Under the pieces are notes generated by a model. It was not told the DNA's origin. It did no database searches and saw nothing but the letters and a program-made list of their open reading frames with translations. DNA of 64,000 nt, taken from NCBI GenBank assembly GCA_001189495.1, contig CP012068.1, forward strand, positions 1,364,001 through 1,428,000, written 5' to 3'. Shown here in pieces: positions 47,336-57,159 of the stretch (position 1 is the first letter of the stretch; each line of letters opens with the position of its first letter). Both the position numbers and the translations under genes were made by a program. The DNA comes from Eubacterium sulci ATCC 35585 (GTDB lineage Bacteria; Bacillota; Clostridia; Peptostreptococcales; Anaerovoracaceae).

Positions 47336-48256
47336 CTACTCTGTAACACCTAGATATTTCTTGAGATGCTCTATGTATTCATCTCCTGTATGGCTTAAGC
47401 TTACACCCTTTTTCTTGATATATCCAATCTCCATAACGCTGTTCGGATTTTGCTTATCCTCGTAAGGAACAGCTATATAGTCATCTCCATTTAGTTCCTC
47501 GCAAATGATTCCTGAACAAAGCGTGTAACCGTTTAGGCCTATCATTAGATTCAGCATGGTTGCACGGTCGTTAGCTTTGATGGTTCTAGGATACTCGTTT
47601 GTTGTTAGAATTTCCTCAGCAAAGTAGAACGAGCTGTTCTCCCCCTGCTCAAAAGAAAGGCAAGGATAGTCCTTTAGCTGGTCGAAGTTAATCGACTTTT
47701 CATTGGCTAGGGGATGACCCTTCCACAGATATACGAAGGCATCGCAGTCTATGAGCTTGGTAAAGCTTATATTTGAGGCATTAAGTAGCTTCATCAAAGC
47801 CTTGCGATTAAAGTCACTCATATAAAGGAGTCCTATCTCACTTCTGAGATTAGCAACATCAGAGATAACAGTTCTAGTTTGAGTCTCTCGAATTGCAAAC
47901 TCATATTCTGCCGTATCAAAGCTCTTTACCATCTCTACAAATGCCTTTATCGCAAAAGAATAGTGCTGAGTCGAAACGCCAAACTTCTTCTTTATCTTTG
48001 CGCCATCGCCGTACTTTTCCATCAAGGTCTCGTAGCTACCATAGACCTCCTTTGCGTACATCAAAAATTCTACGCCATCAGGTGTTAGGCTCACGCCCTT
48101 ACCACTACGATTAAATAGGCTAAAGCCAAGCTCCTTCTCTAGCTCTTTGATTGCACCCGTCAAAGATGGCTGGGCCACATAAAGCTGCTCAGCAGCCTTG
48201 TTCATGGAGCCACATTCAACTATTTTTATAACATAGTTTATCTGTGTCAGCGTCAT
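47336..48256 (-). CDS. LysR family transcriptional regulator
   Basis: A 306-residue protein with an N-terminal HTH (about 1-60, MNKAAEQLYVAQPSLTGAIKELEKELG) and a LysR substrate-binding domain (about 88-300). The start at 48256 follows AGGAG; the longer frame to 48298 lies in the upstream gene. It overlaps the AI-2E permease gene by four bases (ATG/stop), which indicates translational coupling. Ligand and targets unknown. Confidence 0.88.
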   Translation of the reverse strand: MTLTQINYVIKIVECGSMNKAAEQLYVAQPSLTGAIKELEKELGFSLFNRSGKGVSLTPDGVEFLMYAKEVYGSYETLMEKYGDGAKIKKKFGVSTQHYSFAIKAFVEMVKSFDTAEYEFAIRETQTRTVISDVANLRSEIGLLYMSDFNRKALMKLLNASNISFTKLIDCDAFVYLWKGHPLANEKSINFDQLKDYPCLSFEQGENSSFYFAEEILTTNEYPRTIKANDRATMLNLMIGLNGYTLCSGIICEELNGDDYIAVPYEDKQNPNSVMEIGYIKKKGVSLSHTGDEYIEHLKKYLGVTE

Positions 48257-49452
48257 TGTACTTCTCCTGACTTTTCTAGTTTCTTGGCCTCGCGCCAAGC
48301 TATGAATCTATCAAATTCTTTCTTCAATAGGGCTGCCATCGGAACCGCTGTTAGCATTCCTAAAAGTCCTCCAAGTGATGCTCCTATCAAAAGAGCTATA
48401 ATTACAAGTATAGGATTTACCGAAATACTGTTTGATAATAGCTTAGGATTTATAAAGTTTCCATCTAGTCCCTGGATAACCAAAACCACAATAAGTCCGA
48501 TTACCATCTTTTTGAAGTCCCCATCAACTATGCAAGCTAGGGTTGTTCCGCCATAGGCAAATATTGGTCCTACATAAGGGATTAGGTTTCCAATTCCCGT
48601 TAGGATACCTATTAAGATGCTGTATTTTACATTTACTATTGAAAGTCCTACACTAACTAGTACAGCCATTACACAGGCATCTAGGAACTGGCCTTTGATA
48701 TAGCCTGAGAAACAGTAGTCTGCATCCTTAAGGAAAGTTGATACGGCACCATAGCTGCGGTTTCCTAGCAGTGCTCCCGCAACCTTCTGCCAGTATTTTT
48801 TCAGATTATCTAAGTCGATAAGCACATATATTGATAGAACCATAGCGATTAAGAACTTTGATATTGCGCTTCCTACATTTGATACAAACGAGAAGGCACC
48901 GCTTGCGATACTTGTAGTGCTGTCATTTATCCAGCTAATCAGCTTATGCTGATACTCGCTTAGATTTGCAGACTTGATGCCAAACTGATCAAGCTTGCTC
49001 GTTACAGCTTTGATGAACTCCTTGCCTGAGTTTAGAAGCGAAAGCGCTATGTTCTTGAGGCTATCGGTATCAGCTAATTGTATTTCTTTAGCAATAGATG
49101 ATATGATTGCAGATAGAATCAGGAAAATGCATCCTGCAACTATAAGGTATGTAATCAAGACTGATAAGCTTCTAAATGATAGCTTGTCTTTCTTGCTTTT
49201 TAAAATGATTCCAAAGCTTTTGTAAAGTATCTTTTCTATACGGTTTACAATTGGATTTAGCAGATAAACTATTGCAAGTCCGACTATAAATGGTGAAATC
49301 AGCGAGAAAAATGTCGAAATAAAACTCATTCCCTTTGGCACTATCACGCCGATATTAAGCAGCAAAAAGAGCATAACTAAGATGCTAAATGCTCCAAGTA
49401 GTACATACAAAAGTATCTGTTGATATTTTTCATTTCTATCAGGTAACTTCAT
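48253..49452 (-). CDS. AI-2E family transporter (permease)
   Basis: A 399-residue polytopic membrane protein of PF01594, with about seven hydrophobic segments. GNLIPYVGPIFAYGGT and the end LLGMLTAVPMAALLKKEFD are typical. The family was named for autoinducer-2 export but members also act as Na+/H+ antiporters or lipid-related proteins, so substrate is open. Upstream and coupled to the LysR gene. Confidence 0.87.
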   Translation of the reverse strand: MKLPDRNEKYQQILLYVLLGAFSILVMLFLLLNIGVIVPKGMSFISTFFSLISPFIVGLAIVYLLNPIVNRIEKILYKSFGIILKSKKDKLSFRSLSVLITYLIVAGCIFLILSAIISSIAKEIQLADTDSLKNIALSLLNSGKEFIKAVTSKLDQFGIKSANLSEYQHKLISWINDSTTSIASGAFSFVSNVGSAISKFLIAMVLSIYVLIDLDNLKKYWQKVAGALLGNRSYGAVSTFLKDADYCFSGYIKGQFLDACVMAVLVSVGLSIVNVKYSILIGILTGIGNLIPYVGPIFAYGGTTLACIVDGDFKKMVIGLIVVLVIQGLDGNFINPKLLSNSISVNPILVIIALLIGASLGGLLGMLTAVPMAALLKKEFDRFIAWREAKKLEKSGEVQ

Positions 49453-49499
49453 TAATCCCTCCCATTAACTGTAGTTTAATTTACTACAGAAATAATCTA

Positions 49500-50342
49500 T
49501 CACACTTCAGCAGTCTTTTCAATCAAGGCAAAGTTTGCTGCTCTTTTGGTATAGTTTGTTTCTAACATTCTTACGTGAGATAGGAACGCCTCATCATCAA
49601 AATACTTTGCTCCACTGTGGCATTTTATAACGCAGGCCTGACATTTGATGCATGGCCCTGTAATCGTCATATAATCTGAAGAAATACTAGCTACTGGACA
49701 GGCTTTGACGCAGACTCCGCAGCCATCACATAAGGCTTCTACCGTCTTTGGCACCGCCTTTAGGAATTTTGCAGGCTGCATATCCTCACCTAGTGGAATA
49801 TAGTAAGGCTTTACTTCGGATTCAGCAAGTATATTTCTTTGTTCTATGCTATTTGCTTCCGATTTTGATAGCCACTGCGCTATGCTTAATGCAAATTTTT
49901 CTATTTCAGCTATATCATCATTGTCTGGTCTTGCCGTTCCTATTACTTTGGAGAAGTGATGCTGACAGGCAAATGAAGCTGCTGCAAAGACATCAAATCC
50001 GTTTTGATATAGCTCTAGCGATAGCTCAGTCAAAGAGCTGTCAAAGCTTCTGTTTCCGAATGTGGTAACAGCAACTGCCTTTGTGGCATTCCCCTTAAAA
50101 CCATTCTGAAGAAAAGCCAGGAGCTTGTTTGGAACTCTTCCAGCGTAGGTTGGCATACCGAAAATCACAAGTGCATCTTCATCGAAGCTGTACTGCGCGT
50201 TTCTCATCTCAGGTGATGTGAAGTCAATTGCGTATGCTTCAGCGTCTAGCTCACCAGCTAACTTTGTTCCGATGAGCTTTACTACTTTTTCCGTATTTCC
50301 GCCTGGGCTAAAATAAACTAGATATATTTTTTTTATGTCCAT
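49500..50342 (-). CDS. Flavodoxin-ferredoxin fusion (EFR1 family)
   Basis: A 280-residue cytoplasmic electron carrier. Residues 1-160 are a flavodoxin-like domain with YFSPGGNTEKVVKLIG (FMN loop) and VIFGMPTYAGRVP. Two [4Fe-4S] clusters follow (CDGCGVCVKACPVASI and CIKCQACVIKCHSGA). The ATG at 50342 follows AAGGTGG; a GTG at 50351 would add three residues. The EFR1 name is for the fused domain architecture; partner enzymes are unknown. Confidence 0.85.
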   Translation of the reverse strand: MDIKKIYLVYFSPGGNTEKVVKLIGTKLAGELDAEAYAIDFTSPEMRNAQYSFDEDALVIFGMPTYAGRVPNKLLAFLQNGFKGNATKAVAVTTFGNRSFDSSLTELSLELYQNGFDVFAAASFACQHHFSKVIGTARPDNDDIAEIEKFALSIAQWLSKSEANSIEQRNILAESEVKPYYIPLGEDMQPAKFLKAVPKTVEALCDGCGVCVKACPVASISSDYMTITGPCIKCQACVIKCHSGAKYFDDEAFLSHVRMLETNYTKRAANFALIEKTAEV

Positions 50343-50365
50343 AGTTTCCACCTTCTCCTGAGGTT

Positions 50366-51052
50366 TTACTTTATCTTTAGTCCTCTTAGATATTCCTTTT
50401 GCTCAGGGCTTATTCTATAGCTTTCTATCGCCTTTTGTATGGTCTTATTATGAGTCCATTTTGATAGTCTATTATTTTCTAGATAAACTATTGCACTCTC
50501 CCACTGCTTGGCAAGGGCAGTTGCAAAGAACCAGGCTATCATCATGTTAAGATAGTATTCCTCGCTTTTAACACTAGCTGGAAGCTCAAAATATTCCTCC
50601 TTAAATTCATCATCGAGGAAATAGCTCATCAGCATCTCCATGCCAAATCTACTTGTATAAAGATGTTCCGATCTAATCCATGACCTGATACAAGCGAGAA
50701 AGCGCTCTTTATCCTTTGCTAAAACCTTAGGATTCATAATATCGCAGCTTGCCCAGTTATCGACATAAGGAAGAAATTCCTCAAGTCTAAAAAGACAATC
50801 CTCCTGAGACTTCATATTTGAAATTACGATTCCGTGCAAAGTATTCTCTTCAAGGTATTTGTGAGGAAGGTCAGAGAGCCAGTCTCCTAAATCCTCAGTT
50901 CTAAGCTCCTTTTCGAGCTTCCTGAGCGCAGGAACTCTAACGCCGATCACAAGGCTTTCGTCGACGTTTGGAATTAGCTTTGAATTAAAGACCTTATATT
51001 CCTCATCCTTTAGATCCATAAGTCTATTTCTGATATCTTCAGCGGTAGTCAT
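50366..51052 (-). CDS. AlkD-like DNA alkylation repair protein
   Basis: A 228-residue all-helical (HEAT-repeat) protein of PF08713. VIGVRVPALRKLEKEL, the YVDNWASCDIMNPKVL segment (with catalytic-region Trp and Asp) and RFGMEMLMSYFLDDEF match the AlkD family of glycosylases that remove bulky or positively charged alkylpurines. It follows the ABC-F gene by 12 bases. Confidence 0.85.
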   Translation of the reverse strand: MTTAEDIRNRLMDLKDEEYKVFNSKLIPNVDESLVIGVRVPALRKLEKELRTEDLGDWLSDLPHKYLEENTLHGIVISNMKSQEDCLFRLEEFLPYVDNWASCDIMNPKVLAKDKERFLACIRSWIRSEHLYTSRFGMEMLMSYFLDDEFKEEYFELPASVKSEEYYLNMMIAWFFATALAKQWESAIVYLENNRLSKWTHNKTIQKAIESYRISPEQKEYLRGLKIK

Positions 51053-51064
51053 GAAACTCTCCTT

Positions 51065-52621
51065 TTATATCAGCCTTGTCGTCCACTCTGAAAGGTCCCA
51101 AATTTCCGTGGCAAGTCCTTCGTAGAACTCAGGCTCGTGGCATACCATCAAAATACTGCCATTATATTCCTGAAGTGCGCGCTTTAGCTCTTTCTTTGCT
51201 GCAACATCAAGGTGATTTGTCGGCTCGTCTAGCACAAGTAGGTTGGAAGGTCTGTTAATCAGCTTGCAAAGCCTTACCTTTGCCTGCTCTCCTCCTGAGA
51301 GGACTTTTACCTTACTCTCTATGTGCTTTGTTGTAAGACCACACTTTGCTAAAGCAAGTCTTACCTCAAACTGAGTCCATGCCTGAAAATCCTGCCAGAT
51401 TTCGTCTATACAGGTCTTTTCTCCATCACCAGAGCTTTCCTGCTCGAAGTAGCCAAGTTCGATAGAATCGCCCATTTTAGCCTCTCCAGACACCGCTGGT
51501 ATCAGGCCAAGAAGGCTCTTAAGCAAAGTAGTCTTTCCGATGCCATTTGCACCCTCGATTACTATCTTCTGCTTACGCTCCATGTATAGATTCAAAGGCT
51601 TACTGAGCGGTTCATCGTAGCCTATGACTAGGTCTTTAGTCTCAAATATAACCTTGCCGCTGATTTTGCTCTCCTTAAAATCAAACTCAGGCTCAGGTGC
51701 CTCAGTCGGTCTTGAAATCAGCTCCATATTATCCAGTTTCTTCTGCCTAGACATCGCCATATTCCTAGTCGCAACTCTGCTCTTGTTTCTGGCAACGAAG
51801 TCCTTAAGCTCTGCGATTTCTGCCTGCTGTCTCTTGTAGGCAGCCTCCTGCTGTTCCTGCTTAACCTTGAATACCTCCATGAACTTATCGTAGTCTCCGA
51901 CATATCTATCGAGATTCTTGTTATGCATGTGGTAGATAAGGTTTACAACACTATTCAGAAACGGTATATCGTGGCTTATGAGGATGAAAGCATTCTCATA
52001 TGACTCAAGATATCTTCTCAGCCATTCGATATGCTCCCTGTCGAGATGGTTTGTAGGCTCGTCGAGCAAAAGGATATCTGGCTTTGATAAAAGTAGTTTC
52101 GCAAGAAGCACCTTGGTTCTCTGTCCACCAGAAAGCGCAGAAACATCGGTATCAAGACCTAGCTCCATAAGTCCAAGAGCCCTTGCTACCTCGTCCACCT
52201 TGACATCTATGCTGTAGAAGTCGTGCGCCATCAAAAGCTCCTGAAGAACGCTAGCTTCCTCCATCATCTCATCCATCTTATCAGGGTCAGCGCTTCCCAT
52301 CTGCTCATAAAGCTCATTCATCTGCTTTTCCATATCAAAGAGTGAGTCAAAGGCCCCTGCTAGCGCCTCTCTGATGGTCATGCCCTTCTTGAGCACAGCA
52401 TGCTGATCCATATAGCCTACGCTCACATTCTTGGACCACTGCACCGTTCCCTCATCTGGCATAAGTTTGCCCGTGATTATGTTCATAAAAGTCGACTTTC
52501 CCTCGCCGTTTGCTCCTATGAGGCCTATATGCTCGCCCTTGAGAAGTCTGAAGGAAACGTCGTTAAATATAGCTCTATCGCCAAAGCCATGCGATAGGTT
52601 TTTCACTGTCATAATGCTCAT
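51065..52621 (-). CDS. ABC-F family ATPase
   Basis: A 518-residue soluble protein with two ABC domains and no membrane segments. The first has GANGEGKST, LSGGQRTKVLLAKLLL and LLLDEPTNHLD; the second has GANGIGKTT, LSGGEQAKVRLCKLI and LVLDEPTNHLD. The P-site tRNA interaction linker is around 245-310 (charged helix). Proteins of this family act on ribosomes and can protect them from antibiotics or aid elongation; this one resembles the YkpA/YbiT kind, so resistance is not implied. Confidence 0.88.
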   Translation of the reverse strand: MSIMTVKNLSHGFGDRAIFNDVSFRLLKGEHIGLIGANGEGKSTFMNIITGKLMPDEGTVQWSKNVSVGYMDQHAVLKKGMTIREALAGAFDSLFDMEKQMNELYEQMGSADPDKMDEMMEEASVLQELLMAHDFYSIDVKVDEVARALGLMELGLDTDVSALSGGQRTKVLLAKLLLSKPDILLLDEPTNHLDREHIEWLRRYLESYENAFILISHDIPFLNSVVNLIYHMHNKNLDRYVGDYDKFMEVFKVKQEQQEAAYKRQQAEIAELKDFVARNKSRVATRNMAMSRQKKLDNMELISRPTEAPEPEFDFKESKISGKVIFETKDLVIGYDEPLSKPLNLYMERKQKIVIEGANGIGKTTLLKSLLGLIPAVSGEAKMGDSIELGYFEQESSGDGEKTCIDEIWQDFQAWTQFEVRLALAKCGLTTKHIESKVKVLSGGEQAKVRLCKLINRPSNLLVLDEPTNHLDVAAKKELKRALQEYNGSILMVCHEPEFYEGLATEIWDLSEWTTRLI

Positions 52622-52728
52622 CTGGCATCTCCTAACTGTTAGCTGTTTTTATAAACGATACCATATAAATGGCAAATTTTCAAGATTTATGGCTGCACAG
52701 ACATCCAAAGGCTCATATGTTTTACAAC

Positions 52729-52748
52729 AAAAAACAGCCTTTTGGCTG
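52729..52748 (-). terminator. Terminator of the TetR-ABC operon
   Basis: On the minus strand CAGCC-AAAA-GGCTG (52735-52748) is followed by TTTTTT (52729-52734), 27 bases after the last ABC gene. Confidence 0.82.
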
Positions 52749-52775
52749 CCTTTTGATATTTTCTATTTCTTTCTC

Positions 52776-54497
52776 CTAATAATTGAACTCCTCTGCAAGC
52801 TTAGTTTTTTGAATTAGGTTTTTATATACCTTTGATTTATTCATTAGTTCATCATGTGTGCCTGAAGTTTCAACAACACCATTATCTATTACAACAATCT
52901 TGTTAACATTTTCTATGGATTTCAACCTATGAGATATTATAATTACAGTCTTATTTTTAATCAGCTTGTTTAGGCTCTCTTGAATCTTCTTCTCGTTATC
53001 AACATCAAGACTAGCTGAAATCTCATCTAAAATCAGTATTGGTGCATCCTTGAGGAATGCCCTTGCAATCGAGAGCCTCTGCCTCTCACCACCAGAAAGC
53101 TCTGCGCCATTTTCACCTATAGCAGTATCAAAGCCTTCAGGAAGCCTTTCAATAAAGTCCATGCAATTAGCAAGCTCGGCAGCCTTCCTTACCTCTTCAT
53201 TGCTTGCATCTTCTCTTCCAAGTCTGATGTTTTCCATAACACTTGTATTAAATAAGGTCACATCCTGAAATACAATTGAAACATCCTTGAATAAAGAATC
53301 CGTCGATATATCTTTGATGTCTTTTCCATCTATCAAGATACTTCCACCATCGTAGTCGTATAATCTTGATATCAATCTCAAAATGGATGTTTTTCCAGAG
53401 CCAGATGCACCTACAAGAGCAGTAACCTCGCCCTGATTTGCTGTAAAACTCACGTCTTTTAATACCTGTGTGTCATTGTCGTACGCAAATGATACATTTT
53501 TAAACTCAATGTTGAAGTTAGAAAGCTTAACATCCTTACCATTCTGCAATACAGCATTCTTAATCTCTTTTATGCGTCTTACTGCTGGCTCAATATAGTA
53601 CATTTCGAGGATACCTTCTTTTGATATATCAAAGATTTCCTTGACCTTTATGGCAGCTATAATGTAGAGCACGAGGTATAACAAAGAAATTTCACCACGC
53701 ATGAGAAGTTCTATTCCGACAAGTATTACCACTGCTACACTGATATATGCAAAAAGTGTAGATATCGCAACAAGAACCATCGACATCATCTCGACATTGA
53801 AGTGAATTTTCTCACTTTCCTCCATCTTTTTATAGAGATTTTCCTTAACATTCTTAGATTGATTAAAGCTGCTTATTTCTTGCTGCAGCTCAATGGTCTC
53901 CTGAAACAGCTCAGAGTTTTCTCTCAAAACCTTGTAGTACTTACTGTTAGCTGTGATTTCTTTCTTCTTGCTCAACGGAATTACTATAAAGCTCACAAGT
54001 GTAGGAATTATTGTTGCAAGTCCAAGCTTCCAGTTTCCAATTACAAGCATTAGACCCATAATAGGAAAGAAAATCCACATACCGACAACCTTAGGTATTG
54101 AATGGCTCAAGGCATGTTCAATCGAATTCACATCGACCATGATGGTTTGAGATAAATCTGATAGATCATGCTTTGAAAAGTAAGCAAGTGGTAAGTCTGC
54201 AAGATTCTCAGCGATATCTGTTCTCAACTTTGCAGACTCCTTGTATGTAGCGTTATAAAGGCTAACATACTCTTTTGATAGGAGTAAATACATTATTATC
54301 AGTGTAGCTATTGACATGCAGATATATTGCCAAGTAGCATGCACATTCCCCAGAATCAGCTGATCGAACACTATCATTAAAATGAACATAGGTGCAAGAT
54401 TTGCAAAGTAAGTAAGTGTACAATTTAAAGATGCAGTAGTAACATTTTTTGCACCCTGCTCGGATAGGGCATATCTTCTTTTAAAATAGTTTTTCAT
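52776..54497 (-). CDS. ABC half-transporter, second of a pair
   Basis: A 573-residue protein: six membrane segments (about 25-300) then an ATPase domain (about 340-570) with GASGSGKTS, LSGGERQRL and LILDEISASLD (catalytic Glu present). The ATG at 54497 follows GGAGGG and begins right at the end of the partner gene. With its partner it resembles the paired transporters of siderophore uptake systems (IrtAB/YbtPQ-like), but nothing here ties it to iron. Confidence 0.85.
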   Translation of the reverse strand: MKNYFKRRYALSEQGAKNVTTASLNCTLTYFANLAPMFILMIVFDQLILGNVHATWQYICMSIATLIIMYLLLSKEYVSLYNATYKESAKLRTDIAENLADLPLAYFSKHDLSDLSQTIMVDVNSIEHALSHSIPKVVGMWIFFPIMGLMLVIGNWKLGLATIIPTLVSFIVIPLSKKKEITANSKYYKVLRENSELFQETIELQQEISSFNQSKNVKENLYKKMEESEKIHFNVEMMSMVLVAISTLFAYISVAVVILVGIELLMRGEISLLYLVLYIIAAIKVKEIFDISKEGILEMYYIEPAVRRIKEIKNAVLQNGKDVKLSNFNIEFKNVSFAYDNDTQVLKDVSFTANQGEVTALVGASGSGKTSILRLISRLYDYDGGSILIDGKDIKDISTDSLFKDVSIVFQDVTLFNTSVMENIRLGREDASNEEVRKAAELANCMDFIERLPEGFDTAIGENGAELSGGERQRLSIARAFLKDAPILILDEISASLDVDNEKKIQESLNKLIKNKTVIIISHRLKSIENVNKIVVIDNGVVETSGTHDELMNKSKVYKNLIQKTKLAEEFNY

Positions 54498-54498
54498 T

Positions 54499-56235
54499 TT
54501 ACACCCTCCAATCATTTGCTGTTTCATATAGACGAAGTAGCCTGCTATATATTCCTTGCTTTTCAATCAAGGAATCATTACTTCCACGCTCGACCACCTT
54601 ACCGCCTTCCAAAACTATTATTTCATCAACATTTTGAATACTACTTAGTCTATGGGCAATCATGATTACTGTTCTGTCCTTCATGAGATTCTTAAAAGCT
54701 TTTTGTAATTCGTACTCGTTATCAGCGTCTATAGAGGCACTCGCCTCATCCATTATTACTATAGGTGAGTTCTTCAAAATGGCTCTTGCAATTGCAATTC
54801 TCTGCTTTTCTCCTCCCGAAAGATAAACCCCCTTTGAGCCGATAATTGTATTTTCCTTATCCTTAAACTTAGCTAAAATCTCGTCGCAACCAGCTAAACT
54901 CAGTGCCTTCATGACATCTTCTCGATTCGCACTTTCATCTGCTATGGCAACATTGTCAAATATTGACTTTTTGAATAGCTTGCTATCTTGAAACACAAAT
55001 GAAATATTGCGTATGATTGCTTCCTTAGTATATTCCTCAAGAGGGTATCCTCCTATTTTGATTGTTCCAGCATCAAGCCTATAAAATCCAGATAGCAGCT
55101 TTGCTATTGTTGATTTACCAGAACCTGAATGTCCTACGAGTGCGTAAGTTCGCTTTTCGAGAAGCGAGAACGAGAGGTTTTCGATTACTGTATTTTCTCC
55201 ATATGAGAATGTCACATTTTTAAAATCTATATTATAGTTATCAAAACGTGTTCTGCTTCCATATGTCAACCTATCCTCCTGCATTTTGTCATACAAGGCT
55301 TCTAGATTATCAATTGCATATTTAGCATTGAAAATATTCATGCTCGCCCACATGATTTTCATGAAAGAAACCATTATTACACCACTGATAAAAAATATCA
55401 TAATCAGCTCAACAGTAAAATTCTTAGGACTTCCCATACCTGTAATGAAAAAACTTAGCGGTATGCTGATAATTGCAATTAAACCGAGAAAAATCAATTG
55501 ATATATGACATATGGTTTTTTGCAGGAAAGTGAGTAGTCATATGCATATTTCGAATAGTTTTTTATAGACTCGTCAAGAGCTTTGAATGAGTTTAGCTTT
55601 GTCCCAAAAATTTTGACAACCTGCATGCCTCTTATGTACTCTACTGTCTCTGAACTGAGCTTGTCTAGTGCCTCCTGATATACCTTCATAAACTCAGAAT
55701 TACCCATCATAGCTTTTAGTATTAGAGCACTTACAAGGGTCAAAATAACTATGATTATCCCTACTCTAATGCTTACCGAGAAGGCTAGAACTATTGCAAG
55801 TATAGGTGTCAAAAATGCCTGCGAGTTATCAGGGATCATGTGCGCAACAGCAGTATGTGTCATCGCTGCGTTATCATCTATTGTTTTTCTAATCTGACCT
55901 GACGGATTAGTATCAAAGAATCTGAAGCTCGAATCTGTTAGGCCATCGATTCCTCTTTTTCTAAGATTGGTCTCTAACCTAAAAGCTAGCTTGTGTGAGG
56001 CTAACCCAGAGATTAGGTATAATATAGCCGCTAAAGTCAAATAGATTACAATCTTTATTGCATAAACGCTTGCATTTTCAAGGTTGTCTTTGACTATAAC
56101 TTCATCAAAGAATTTATATATGTAATGGTATCCAAGCACCATAATAAATGCCGAAATAGCAGATATTAGGACTGCTAAATAACCAAACACCCTATACTCG
56201 GGTACGTATCTAAACGATTTCTTATATATGTCCAT
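54499..56235 (-). CDS. ABC half-transporter, first of a pair
   Basis: A 578-residue half-transporter, with six membrane segments (about 15-310) and an ATPase domain (about 335-575): GHSGSGKST, LSGGEKQRI and VIMDEASASID. Both ATP sites of the pair look canonical, unlike the exporter at 13-17 kb. The stop codon is one base from the partner's ATG. It follows the TetR gene by one base, giving the operon tetR-ABC-ABC. Confidence 0.86.
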   Translation of the reverse strand: MDIYKKSFRYVPEYRVFGYLAVLISAISAFIMVLGYHYIYKFFDEVIVKDNLENASVYAIKIVIYLTLAAILYLISGLASHKLAFRLETNLRKRGIDGLTDSSFRFFDTNPSGQIRKTIDDNAAMTHTAVAHMIPDNSQAFLTPILAIVLAFSVSIRVGIIIVILTLVSALILKAMMGNSEFMKVYQEALDKLSSETVEYIRGMQVVKIFGTKLNSFKALDESIKNYSKYAYDYSLSCKKPYVIYQLIFLGLIAIISIPLSFFITGMGSPKNFTVELIMIFFISGVIMVSFMKIMWASMNIFNAKYAIDNLEALYDKMQEDRLTYGSRTRFDNYNIDFKNVTFSYGENTVIENLSFSLLEKRTYALVGHSGSGKSTIAKLLSGFYRLDAGTIKIGGYPLEEYTKEAIIRNISFVFQDSKLFKKSIFDNVAIADESANREDVMKALSLAGCDEILAKFKDKENTIIGSKGVYLSGGEKQRIAIARAILKNSPIVIMDEASASIDADNEYELQKAFKNLMKDRTVIMIAHRLSSIQNVDEIIVLEGGKVVERGSNDSLIEKQGIYSRLLRLYETANDWRV

Positions 56236-56236
56236 A

Positions 56237-56830
56237 TCAATTCTCCTTTCCTTCTTTAAATATACTGAGAAACATCCTCTCTAGAAAATGTCTGTTTTTT
56301 GTGAAGTTATCTCTAGCTCCTAAAATATTAGATGCAAGGATAAGTGCATTCATTACATCAGTAGAAACATTAAATATGTTTACATCAAATGACCACCCTA
56401 ATTCATCACCCATGTCCGTGCTAAACCTATCGCTAGTCAGCTCCTGAAGCTCCTGCATCATTTTCTCTAGCTCAGGATTTCTTTTCTTTGCAATAAGAAA
56501 CTCAACATAAAGTGGCATATAAGGGTTATCATCTATGATTTTATCAACAAATTGCTTTGCTATAAATTCCATTTCGTGACCCTTTTTACACTCATCCATA
56601 TGCTCTTTTATAATTGTTTTTCTATATTCAATTCCTGAGATCATAATGTCTTTAAAAATCTCGTTGACGTTTTTATAATAGTGGTAGACACCACCTTTTG
56701 ATAAACTAGTACCAGCAATAATCTCTTCCATCGTTGCATTTTCCAGACCTTTTTGGGTTATTACATCGACAGCAGAATTCATAATTTCATTTTTTCTTTC
56801 AGACTCACTAAGTCTACGTGCAGCACACAT
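56237..56830 (-). CDS. TetR family transcriptional regulator
   Basis: A 197-residue protein with an N-terminal HTH (about 8-55): ATMEEIIAGTSLSKGGVYHY, then a helical ligand-binding domain. The ATG at 56830 is chosen because AGGAGG lies just upstream; the longer frame to 56959 covers the promoter. It heads the ABC operon and most likely represses it. A perfect 7+4+7 palindrome sits between its promoter and ribosome site. Confidence 0.88.
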   Translation of the reverse strand: MCAARRLSESERKNEIMNSAVDVITQKGLENATMEEIIAGTSLSKGGVYHYYKNVNEIFKDIMISGIEYRKTIIKEHMDECKKGHEMEFIAKQFVDKIIDDNPYMPLYVEFLIAKKRNPELEKMMQELQELTSDRFSTDMGDELGWSFDVNIFNVSTDVMNALILASNILGARDNFTKNRHFLERMFLSIFKEGKEN

Positions 56831-56849
56831 ATGAATACCTCCTATTTTA

Positions 56850-56867
56850 ACCGACGCGTCCGTCGGT
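56850..56867. promoter_or_regulatory. Candidate TetR operator
   Basis: ACCGACG-CGTC-CGTCGGT is a perfect 18-base inverted repeat, GC-rich in an AT-rich gap, placed immediately downstream of the -10 of the tetR promoter. Strong candidate for autoregulation. Confidence 0.7.
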
Positions 56868-56873
56868 ATCTTT

Positions 56874-56902
56874 ATTATACATAAGTTAGTTATATCTAAC
56901 AA
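56874..56902 (-). promoter_or_regulatory. tetR-ABC operon promoter
   Basis: On the minus strand TTGTTA (56897-56902), a 17-base spacer and TATAAT (56874-56879). Confidence 0.8.
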
Positions 56903-56957
56903 GTGGTTTTTTAATTTTTTCAATCTATATTTTAGTGCATCCTTAGTTTGAGACATC

Positions 56958-56985
56958 AAAAAAGCACCTACTATGTAGATGCTTT
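56958..56985 (-). terminator. Terminator of the small-gene cluster
   Basis: On the minus strand AAAGCATCTAC-ATA-GTAGGTGCTTT (56961-56985, one mismatch/G-U) is followed by TTTTTT. It lies about 40 bases after the 44-residue reading frame and before the tetR promoter. Confidence 0.75.
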
Positions 56986-57024
56986 CCCTTAATAATGCTA
57001 TTTCCCCTTAAATTATCACCACTT

Positions 57025-57159
57025 TTAGGTTTTTACTTCTTTATATAAAATATCGCTACCTTCTAATGAACTCACTTTAGTACTCAGAGCATCCTTAAAC
57101 TCACCCATTTTAGCTAAAATATACTTGCAAGCCTCTTCAAATATCTCAAAATTCTCCAT
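57025..57159 (-). CDS. Possible 44-residue peptide
   Basis: A minus-strand frame of 44 codons beginning ATG-GAG-AAT at 57159 and ending TAA at 57025. The ATG overlaps the stop of the 88-residue gene (TGATG), which suggests re-initiation. The peptide is amphipathic and starts MENFEIFEEACKYILAKMGE. No family recognised. The terminator at 56958 fits it as the last gene of the group. Confidence 0.45.
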   Translation of the reverse strand: MENFEIFEEACKYILAKMGEFKDALSTKVSSLEGSDILYKEVKT

